DNA from: Dehalococcoidia bacterium
GTDB lineage: Bacteria > Chloroflexota > Dehalococcoidia > Dehalococcoidales > Fen-1064
Direction: 5' to 3'
Length of the DNA: 6,000 nucleotides
Assembly (NCBI GenBank): GCA_011192055.1
Contig: DUES01000194.1
Location: 3,072 to 9,071, forward strand
Each line of letters starts with the position of its first letter. Within the stretch, counting starts at the first letter, position 1. Below the pieces are notes generated by a model, which was not told the origin of the DNA, ran no database searches, and saw only the letters and a program-made list of their open reading frames with translations. Position numbers and translations under genes: made by a program. Shown here in pieces: positions 1 to 5,212 of this stretch.

Positions 1-1283
1 ACATCTACGTTGCTTGCCCTGAAAAAATCATCAAAAATGTACGGCATATCTTCAGCAGGGATACCAATCCCCGTGTCCTCTACCTCAACCTGGATGTAAT
101 CATTCTGTTCCGTTATTTTCATGGTTATGGTGCCTTCTTCGGTATAGTGTATTGCGTTGCCCACCAGGTTCGTAATTACCTGCTGAATCCTCGGACTCGA
201 ACCACGAATCCGGCTAAGCGTTTCCGGTAATTCCACCCTCAGTTTCAGTCCTTTTTCCCTGGCCTCCTTGCGGGGTTCCTGGAGGCAGTTCCTTACCGCC
301 TGCCTGAGAGAAATCTCTTTAATCTCCGGTATTATCTGTCCGGTCTCTATGCGTGGAATGTCCAGAAGGTCACTGATGAGTTTAAGCAGTTCGTTGATAC
401 GCTTGCTGCTCCTGTCCAGCATGTGCCGCTGTTTTTCGGTAATATCCCCGGAATAACCCCCCAGCATTAACCACAGGAATCCCTGAATAGCCGTAAGCGG
501 CGCTTTCAAATCGTGAGCGGCGATACTGAGAAACCGGAGAAACCGGTCCTTCTCTTCGGTAAGCTCCGCCATTTCCGAGGAAGCCTTTTCCAGCTCGGTA
601 TTCTTCTCTTCCAGCAACTGCTCACCCAGCCTTACTACCTGCCGCTGACGTTTTCTCAATTCACCTGAAATCGCAGTGGCCATATAGGTAGTGCCGTAAA
701 GAATGACTGTCAGAGCAAGCAAGACAGCCATGATATAAGGTACGTCCTGGTACAGTGCAGGAACAGCAAAACCTTCCAGATTTACATGAGGTATTACTTC
801 TGCATACTCCAGACCAACGAGCAGTCCGACCATCAGCAGGGCGAATGTGGCTGCGGCATATACTATCCGGTAGTGCAGTGCTATGCTTGCCAGGACGATG
901 TGAAAAACATAGAAGAACACGAGAGGATTCTCAACACCACCGGTGAAATGCAGGAGCACGGTCAGTGCGAGCAAGTCAAGAAAAATGTGTATATTACCAT
1001 ATGTTCTGGCTTTGTGAATTATGGTTCCCGGCTGTTCCGACGTAGCACTGCGAAGTTGAAAATAGAAGACTACATTATATAGCGCTATCACGGGACAAAT
1101 GATGTAAACCGGTGTGGTAGGAAAGTTTATGTCCAGGACTTCTGTGGCTACAAAAGTAGCAATAACCACTCCGGCGATAGCAATCCACCTCATGTTGACA
1201 AACACCTTGAGGCGCATCAACAGGGCTGCTTCTTCCGGGCTGTGGCCGGATTCTATACTCTCTACACGGGACTCATTGTTCAT
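1..1283 (-). CDS. Membrane sensor histidine kinase, RegB/PrrB-like sensor region (C-terminus cut by window edge)
   Basis: Two-component sensor kinase; 427 residues are visible and the 3' end lies off the left edge. From the sequence: a short polar N-terminus (1-32), then about six hydrophobic segments near residues 33-52, 58-76, 98-113, 119-137, 140-160 and 181-204. A charged, probably coiled-coil linker follows (207-248). The HisKA H-box is FLSIAAHDLKAPL with the phospho-acceptor at H257. The HATPase domain shows an N-box (N372-LVG-N376), a G1 box (DTGIGIP, D403) and an F-box (IFDDFF, 417-421). The rest of the ATPase domain, including G2, is missing. GGVENP at 115-120, between helices three and four, resembles the GGxxNPF box of RegB/PrrB. 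The redox cysteine of RegB is not seen after the H-box. The ATG lies 11 bp inside the end of metV, so translation is probably coupled. No response regulator is visible; one may lie further left. Kinase assignment is secure; the redox-sensing role is inferred. Confidence 0.93.
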   Translation of the reverse strand, partial: MNNESRVESIESGHSPEEAALLMRLKVFVNMRWIAIAGVVIATFVATEVLDINFPTTPVYIICPVIALYNVVFYFQLRSATSEQPGTIIHKARTYGNIHIFLDLLALTVLLHFTGGVENPLVFFYVFHIVLASIALHYRIVYAAATFALLMVGLLVGLEYAEVIPHVNLEGFAVPALYQDVPYIMAVLLALTVILYGTTYMATAISGELRKRQRQVVRLGEQLLEEKNTELEKASSEMAELTEEKDRFLRFLSIAAHDLKAPLTAIQGFLWLMLGGYSGDITEKQRHMLDRSSKRINELLKLISDLLDIPRIETGQIIPEIKEISLRQAVRNCLQEPRKEAREKGLKLRVELPETLSRIRGSSPRIQQVITNLVGNAIHYTEEGTITMKITEQNDYIQVEVEDTGIGIPAEDMPYIFDDFFRASNVD

Positions 1284-1938
1284 CCCACGTCCTCACGTTA
1301 ATATACCTGGGACCCCCCGAGGAACTGGTGCCCCAGTCTTTGATAGACTCGATTTCGTCGAGTTCATTCAGCCGTCCCTGGGCAGCCAGGCGGTCATAGA
1401 TGATTTGCCAAGCGCAGGGAGTATCGGGGTCAATTTCACACTTCCCGTCAACAGAGCCCCCGCATGGGCCGTTCAGCAGACTCTTGGCGCACCGTACCAG
1501 TGGGCAGATACCGGCTGTACCGGCCAGAATACAGCTTCCGCACTGCATGCAGACCTCGATAAAACGGCCCGGCCCTTCTTCCTTTCCGATAAACAGGGTA
1601 TTGAGCGCCGGGAACACCTGTTGCTCACTGTAGAAGCTTACTGTCTGTACCCCAAAGGCACAGGACATTACGAGGATACTGTCTGCTTCCTGGATATCGG
1701 TGATATTTTCTGCGAGTGCCACCGCGGTTAACTGGTCACAGGCAGTCGGGATTACCATCCAGCCGGTAACCGTTTTCCCATTTTCCAGCAATTTCTCTTT
1801 CATTGCCAGGACCTCGGATTTTCCGCCGGTGTGGAGCATTGTAGCGCAGGCACCACAGCCGATGATGTAGACAGCTTTACTCTTTTCAAGTGAATTCAAA
1901 ACTTCTTCAAAAGGCTTCTGTTCAGTGATAGTTATCAT
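1273..1938 (-). CDS. metV: MetV-like protein (methylenetetrahydrofolate reductase C-terminal family)
   Basis: 221 residues, the usual size for MetV, the partner of MetF in acetogen methylene-THF reductases (5,10-methylene-THF to 5-methyl-THF, cytoplasmic). The N-terminal half is an alpha/beta domain with conserved-looking cysteines in IGCGAC (C28, C31), PTAC (C67) and MSCAFG (C93). The C-terminal cysteine cluster is the family signature: C130-MQ-C133-GS-C136, then C145, C150, NGPCGG (C159), GKCE (C167) and C175. In this family it is thought to bind zinc and/or an iron-sulfur cluster. The ATG overlaps the stop of nuoF by 4 bp (ATGA), and the 3' end overlaps the kinase gene by 11 bp. In known acetogens MetV links MetF to an electron-transfer module (RnfC2 in Acetobacterium, HdrABC-MvhD in Moorella). 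Here the neighbouring module is a NADH diaphorase, which suggests NAD(H) as electron partner. MetF is not in the window. The family call is from recognition of the cysteine pattern. Confidence 0.85.
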   Translation of the reverse strand: MITITEQKPFEEVLNSLEKSKAVYIIGCGACATMLHTGGKSEVLAMKEKLLENGKTVTGWMVIPTACDQLTAVALAENITDIQEADSILVMSCAFGVQTVSFYSEQQVFPALNTLFIGKEEGPGRFIEVCMQCGSCILAGTAGICPLVRCAKSLLNGPCGGSVDGKCEIDPDTPCAWQIIYDRLAAQGRLNELDEIESIKDWGTSSSGGPRYINVRTWDEQ

Positions 1939-3152
1939 CTGGCTGCACCACCTTGCTTTCCTTGAATCCGCTGTTCATAGTCCGCACGGAAATGCTGCAG
2001 GCTGTCCAGCACCGGATTAGGTGCTGCCTGCCCCAGTCCGCACATCGAGGCAAGCATCATGGCCCGGGATAGTCTTTCCATGGCGGTTATATCCTGCATA
2101 CTGCCTTCACCCCTGGTAAACCTCTCCAGAACTTCGACCATTACCTCTGTTCCCTCCCGGCACGGGGTACACTTGCCGCAACTCTCTTCGGCAAGAAATT
2201 CCATGGTCTTATGGACAATTTCTATTATGTCCCGGCTTTCATTGAACACGGTAACAGCACCGGCGCCAAGAATAGCCTCGAAAGACAGAGGTGTATCCAT
2301 CATTTCACTGGTTATTATTCTTCCCGTGGCACCGCCAATCTGAATTGCCTTCACCTTATCAGCACCGGCAAGGTCTTCGACGAGTTCTCTTATCTGGCTG
2401 CCCAGGACCATTTCGTAGACAGCGGGCCTGCTTACATCTCCGCTAACCGAAAATACCTTGGTGCCTTTACTCCGTTCCGTACCCATCCCGTTAAACCAGT
2501 CGGCACCATTCAGTATGATACGGGGGATGTTCATCAGCGTTTCAACGTTATTAATGATGGTAGGCTGTTGCCACAACCCTTCCGTTGGCGGGAAAGGCGG
2601 CCGGTAACGTACCTCGCCACGCTTACCTTCAATGGAGTCCATGAGTGCTGATTCCTCCCCACAGATATAAGCACCGGCACCTTCGCGGATAGTGATATTG
2701 AAATCGCCAAGAAAACCCTTTTCCCTGGCCTGGTCGATTGCCTTTGCCAGACGGTCAAGGAGGTAGTGGTACTCGGCACGAAGGTAGATATACGCCTTCT
2801 CCGCACCGATAGCATACCCGGCGATTGTGATACCTTCAATCAGTGTAAAGGGGTCGTTGGCCAGGATATACCTGTCCTTGAACGTACCCACTTCACCTTC
2901 ATCAGCATTGCAGATGACGTACTTCTCGTTGCCGGGGGCATTCTTTGCCAGGTCCCATTTAAGACCGCAGGGAAATCCGGCACCTCCCCGCCCGCGCAAT
3001 CCGGAGTCTTTAATCTGCTGTATTACATTGTCCGGCGAAACACTGCGAGCTTTACTTAAAGCCTCAAAACCATCCTCTGCAAGGTACGTGTCTATCAGGT
3101 CAGGATTGATAACTCCGCAGTTCTTCAGAACAACCCGCTGCTCAGGCAACAA
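1935..3152 (-). CDS. nuoF: NADH-binding FMN/[4Fe-4S] diaphorase subunit, NuoF/HoxF family
   Basis: Flavoprotein that oxidises NADH (or reduces NAD+) at FMN and passes electrons to a [4Fe-4S] cluster. Domains in order: N-terminal start typical of NuoF (QRVVLKNCGVINP), the glycine-rich GLRGRGGAGFP (51-61) of the FMN/NADH fold, CNADEGEVGTFKDR (81-94) in the NADH/FMN site, and GAGAYICGEESAL (158-170). The SLBB-like region lies around 230-300. The cluster ligands are all present: C325, C328, C331 (SCGKCTPC) and C371 (SMCGLGQ). At about 405 residues it is a core NuoF, slightly shorter than complex I NuoF (about 440). It lacks the N-terminal thioredoxin-like extension of HoxF and the C-terminal ferredoxin domain of hydrogenase HydB/HndC. 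One oddity is Val at residue 88, where most relatives have Pro (EGEPG). The start is one of two adjacent TTG codons (3152 or 3149). It pairs with the NuoE and HoxU subunits upstream and overlaps metV by 4 bp. Confidence 0.95.
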   Translation of the reverse strand: MLPEQRVVLKNCGVINPDLIDTYLAEDGFEALSKARSVSPDNVIQQIKDSGLRGRGGAGFPCGLKWDLAKNAPGNEKYVICNADEGEVGTFKDRYILANDPFTLIEGITIAGYAIGAEKAYIYLRAEYHYLLDRLAKAIDQAREKGFLGDFNITIREGAGAYICGEESALMDSIEGKRGEVRYRPPFPPTEGLWQQPTIINNVETLMNIPRIILNGADWFNGMGTERSKGTKVFSVSGDVSRPAVYEMVLGSQIRELVEDLAGADKVKAIQIGGATGRIITSEMMDTPLSFEAILGAGAVTVFNESRDIIEIVHKTMEFLAEESCGKCTPCREGTEVMVEVLERFTRGEGSMQDITAMERLSRAMMLASMCGLGQAAPNPVLDSLQHFRADYEQRIQGKQGGAAR

Positions 3153-3154
3153 TT

Positions 3155-3160
3155 ACCTCC
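3155..3160 (-). promoter_or_regulatory. Ribosome binding site deciding the TTG start of nuoF
   Basis: GGAGGT on the minus strand lies only 2 nt before the first TTG (3152) but 5 nt before the second TTG (3149). The second is therefore the better-spaced start, shortening the protein by one residue. There is no in-frame ATG until residue 171, well inside the conserved core, so a non-ATG start is required. Confidence 0.7.
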
Positions 3161-3181
3161 CCAGGTGGTATTAACCGGAGA

Positions 3182-3628
3182 CTATTCGTATGAATCCAGA
3201 ATCTGAGATATACCCTGTGGCGTGAGGTCGGTATGCAGATCGCTGTTAATCAGCATGGCAGGAGCGTTATCGCACGCGCCGATACAGTTTGTCAGTTCCA
3301 GGCTGAACTTACCATCGGGTGTAGTCTCACCCGGCCTGATATTGATAGCTTCTTCAATTGAACCGACAACCAGGTGGAAGTCCTTCAGGCAGCAGGGTAG
3401 TCCTTTACACACGCGAATTACGTACTTACCCTTTGGCCTTGTGCTAAGGAAGGAGTAGAAGGTCGCGACACCATATACTTCACTGACCGCAACACCGAGT
3501 GATTCGGCCAGGTCTTCCATAACCTGTTCACTCAGGCATCCAAATCTGTTCTGCGCTTCTACCAGTCGCAGCAGCAGATTTTGCCTGTCCTCGTTTTGAG
3601 CAGAAGGGTTCTGAAGATGGTCACTCAT
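3182..3628 (-). CDS. nuoE: [2Fe-2S] thioredoxin-like diaphorase subunit, NuoE/HoxE family
   Basis: Small electron-transfer subunit that partners NuoF in complex I, NAD-dependent hydrogenases and formate dehydrogenases. At 148 residues it is a normal length. The N-terminal helical part contains the family signature VYGVATFYSFL (51-61). The thioredoxin-fold part carries the four [2Fe-2S] ligands in the expected C-x4-C and C-x3-C spacing: C74 and C79 (VCKGLPC), C115 and C119 (NCIGAC). An extra cysteine follows at C80. The ATG is preceded by a purine-rich AGGTGGGAAG that can serve as ribosome binding site. It lies 28 nt after the hoxU-like gene and 29 nt before nuoF, so the three are one transcription unit. 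Cluster N1a in this subunit is generally an off-path electron store and, in bifurcating enzymes, part of the mechanism. Family assignment is firm; which terminal enzyme it serves is inferred from metV downstream. Confidence 0.95.
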   Translation of the reverse strand: MSDHLQNPSAQNEDRQNLLLRLVEAQNRFGCLSEQVMEDLAESLGVAVSEVYGVATFYSFLSTRPKGKYVIRVCKGLPCCLKDFHLVVGSIEEAINIRPGETTPDGKFSLELTNCIGACDNAPAMLINSDLHTDLTPQGISQILDSYE

Positions 3629-3656
3629 CTTCCCACCTGTACCTGCCGCCAGTCAG

Positions 3657-4334
3657 CTAACCCTTTATCACCAGCGGTTTACCCTCTTTCTCTTCTGCAA
3701 GTTTCCTGGGTCTACCCAGTGCTCCGGTCGGGCAAAAGGGAATGCAGATTCCACAATCCCCGCAGATATCTTTATTAAGAGGATGGTCAAAATCGACCAC
3801 AATCTTCGAGTCAAAACCCCGGTAGCCAACAGCGAACACATTTTTCCCGGCTACCTCTTGGCAGGCCCGCACACATCGGCGGCACAGGATGCATTTGGAC
3901 AGGTCCCGTACGATATACGGGCTGCTATCCTCAACAGGATAATAACGTTTTCTTACCTGGAATCCGGGGAGTCCGACATCCAGGTCAGCAGCGATATAGC
4001 GGAGTTCACAGATATTTGCCTTATCACACATGTAACAGGTGCCGCAGTGGCTGGCAAGCAAGAGCTCCACTATTGTTCGGCGTGTTTCCAGTACTTTGGG
4101 TGAATGGGTATGAATTACCATTCCTTCTGTGATGGGTGTGTGACAGGAGCCAACCAGGGTCCGGGAGCTTTCCACCTCAACTACGCATATACGGCAAGCG
4201 CCGATTGGGCTGAATTCCGGCCTGTGGCACAGAGTAGGGATATCAATCCCGTTCTCGCGGGCGACTTCAAGAATTGTCATCCCGTCTCGTCCGGTTAGCT
4301 GACAACCATTTATGTTTACAGTAAGGTCAGTCAT
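3657..4334 (-). CDS. hoxU: HoxU/NuoG-N-terminal-like iron-sulfur electron-transfer subunit
   Basis: 225-residue relay protein that carries electrons between the NuoEF flavin module and a partner enzyme; same length class as HoxU and the N-terminal part of NuoG. All four cluster sites are visible. A plant-type [2Fe-2S] domain has C36, C47, C50 and C64 (TLC, GACRIC, GSC). A His-Cys box for [4Fe-4S] has H96-x3-C100-x2-C103-x5-C109. A 2[4Fe-4S] ferredoxin domain has C148-x2-C151-x2-C154-x3-C158 and C191-x2-C194-x2-C197-x3-C201-P. There is no molybdopterin domain, so it is not full NuoG. The ATG fits the start of the ferredoxin fold (VNINGCQL follows at once), although no Shine-Dalgarno precedes it; see the promoter entry. 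It is the first gene of the operon, whereas in Hox hydrogenases HoxU usually follows HoxF. FdhB-like or HydA-type accessory subunits are related alternatives. Confidence 0.92.
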   Translation of the reverse strand: MTDLTVNINGCQLTGRDGMTILEVARENGIDIPTLCHRPEFSPIGACRICVVEVESSRTLVGSCHTPITEGMVIHTHSPKVLETRRTIVELLLASHCGTCYMCDKANICELRYIAADLDVGLPGFQVRKRYYPVEDSSPYIVRDLSKCILCRRCVRACQEVAGKNVFAVGYRGFDSKIVVDFDHPLNKDICGDCGICIPFCPTGALGRPRKLAEEKEGKPLVIKG

Positions 4335-4345
4335 GGTATCTGGAC

Positions 4346-4374
4346 ATATTACGCTTCTGCTGTCTAACTGTCAA
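4346..4374 (-). promoter_or_regulatory. Near-consensus sigma-70 promoter of the diaphorase-metV operon
   Basis: On the minus strand a perfect -35 TTGACA (4374-4369) is followed by exactly 17 nt and a -10 TAATAT (4351-4346; five of six match TATAAT by position). A start about 6-7 nt downstream would fall near 4339-4340, only about 5 nt before the hoxU ATG at 4334. No Shine-Dalgarno sequence lies in that gap. The arrangement predicts a leaderless or nearly leaderless mRNA. Confidence 0.72.
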
Positions 4375-4413
4375 GTCCAAGATATGAACATATGAGTACC
4401 ATCATGTTTACGG

Positions 4414-4435
4414 TCCGGCTACCTCATAAACCGGA
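4414..4435. repeat. Short inverted repeat in the divergent intergenic region
   Basis: TCCGG (4414-4418) and CCGGA (4431-4435) are separated by 12 nt, between the two divergent genes. It could be an operator or a weak hairpin. With 5-bp arms it may easily be chance. The rest of 4335-4512 holds no recognisable ORF, and no convincing plus-strand promoter was found. Confidence 0.25.
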
Positions 4436-4512
4436 AAATAGCAAAGAGAGTATTCGTATGCTATTCTTAAATTGCGACAGAAAACAGGGTCTGGCGTACA
4501 TGAAGGAGAGCG

Positions 4513-5001
4513 GTGGAAACCGAAAAAGCACTGAAAAGGGCGGAACTGTTCCTCGGACTGGATAACACTGACATACTCAGGATAGCCACGCTTCCCTCAA
4601 CGCAGGTAGCGGAGTACTCTTCCGGAGAGACTATGTTCAAGAACGATACCAGAGCGAGCCGCCTTTTCGTGCTCCGAAAAGGAAAGGTAGACCTTGTAAT
4701 GAAGACCCCTCAAGGATATGGGCAGGGAGAAGGTACTATCGTAGTTGACAGAATCACTACCGGTGGGTGTTTCGGCTGGTCTGCCCTGGTGAGACCTCAC
4801 AGGTATGTTATGTCTGCCGTTTGCCATGAGGCTTCTGAGGTAGTGACCATCAATGGGACTGAACTCATGGCTCTCTTTGAAGAAGAATACCGTATTGGTT
4901 ACCGGACACTCCAGAGTTTGTCCCACATCATCGGAGCACGGCTGCGAGACACAGAGCAGGCACTGGTAACAGGCAATCGATGGCCTTTTGCCGGACGGTA
5001 A
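4513..5001 (+). CDS. Stand-alone cyclic nucleotide-binding-fold protein (Crp/Fnr sensory domain without HTH)
   Basis: 162 residues matching one cNMP-binding beta-roll: LFLGLDNTDILRIA at the start (12-25), the turn YSSGETMFKND (35-45), SRLFVLRKGKVDLVMK (49-64), the phosphate-binding-cassette region GGCFGWSALVRPHR (84-97), and a C-terminal helix to about 150. It ends there; CRP/FNR proteins continue about 60 residues further with a helix-turn-helix, which is absent. In the cassette the Glu that contacts the ribose in CRP is replaced by Trp (W89). An Arg (R97) may still fill the phosphate position, but the following Ser is Tyr, so cAMP binding is doubtful. The start is GTG at 4513 with AAGGAG at 4503-4508; the nearby ATG at 4500 is in another frame. 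It is divergent from the diaphorase-metV operon, which makes a shared function possible but unproven. Likely a ligand-sensing or protein-interaction domain in the cytoplasm. Confidence 0.85.
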   Translation: METEKALKRAELFLGLDNTDILRIATLPSTQVAEYSSGETMFKNDTRASRLFVLRKGKVDLVMKTPQGYGQGEGTIVVDRITTGGCFGWSALVRPHRYVMSAVCHEASEVVTINGTELMALFEEEYRIGYRTLQSLSHIIGARLRDTEQALVTGNRWPFAGR

Positions 5002-5060
5002 TTGGCAGTTTTCAATAATGCCAACTGTCTCCTTGATAAACTCTTTCTTATTGGACCGAA

Positions 5061-5098
5061 AAAACAAAGCCCGGGGTTCTTTCCCCAGGCTTTGTTTT
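5061..5098. terminator. Bidirectional rho-independent terminator between convergent genes
   Basis: Arms 5061-5076 and 5083-5098 pair over 16 positions with a single C-A mismatch (5072/5087), around a 6-nt loop (TTCTTT). The outer part is A-rich on the left and T-rich on the right: TTTGTTTT ends the plus strand side, and the minus strand reads TTTTTT after the stem. It lies between the end of the plus-strand cNMP-domain gene (5001) and the end of the minus-strand recombinase gene (5213), so it can stop both. A weaker hairpin (TTGGCA 5002-5007 / TGCCAA 5019-5024) lies just upstream. Nothing else is recognisable in 5002-5212. Confidence 0.88.
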
Positions 5099-5212
5099 CG
5101 ACTTTCCGTGTTGTTGGGCTGGATTCATGTTACCCCGCAGCCGGAGACACGCTAAGCCCGATGGATGGCGGCGTCTTCAGAGCGAGGGCAAGAGCCGCTA
5201 CCTTTCTGTGTT

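Noticed and set aside
755..1082. Two overlapping plus-strand open frames opposite the kinase membrane region
   Set aside because: The minus strand encodes continuous membrane helices of the kinase; these are shadows in other frames.
1114..1731. Open frame of 205 codons on the plus strand, antisense to metV and the start of the kinase gene
   Set aside because: The minus strand here encodes MetV with its full cysteine signature. The plus-strand translation has no recognisable domain and crosses the junction of two real genes.
2211..2651. Open frame of 146 codons on the plus strand within nuoF
   Set aside because: It is antisense to the catalytic core of NuoF, whose motifs are continuous through this stretch; no family resemblance.
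2534..2839. Open frame of 101 codons on the minus strand, shifted relative to nuoF
   Set aside because: It is an alternative frame of nuoF with low-complexity composition. The NuoF frame is unbroken, so there is no frameshift to explain it.
4500..4502. ATG just upstream of the cNMP-domain gene as a possible start
   Set aside because: It is out of frame with the cNMP domain; the GTG at 4513 with AAGGAG upstream is the in-frame start.
4597..5067. Open frame of 156 codons on the minus strand opposite the cNMP-domain gene
   Set aside because: The plus strand carries the recognisable beta-roll protein with start signals; the antisense translation starts inside the terminator and matches nothing recognisable.
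5116..5160. GGGCT and AGCCC about 35 nt apart, a possible structured RNA
   Set aside because: Only a 5-bp outer pairing with no consistent internal helices; not enough to call an RNA element or riboswitch.
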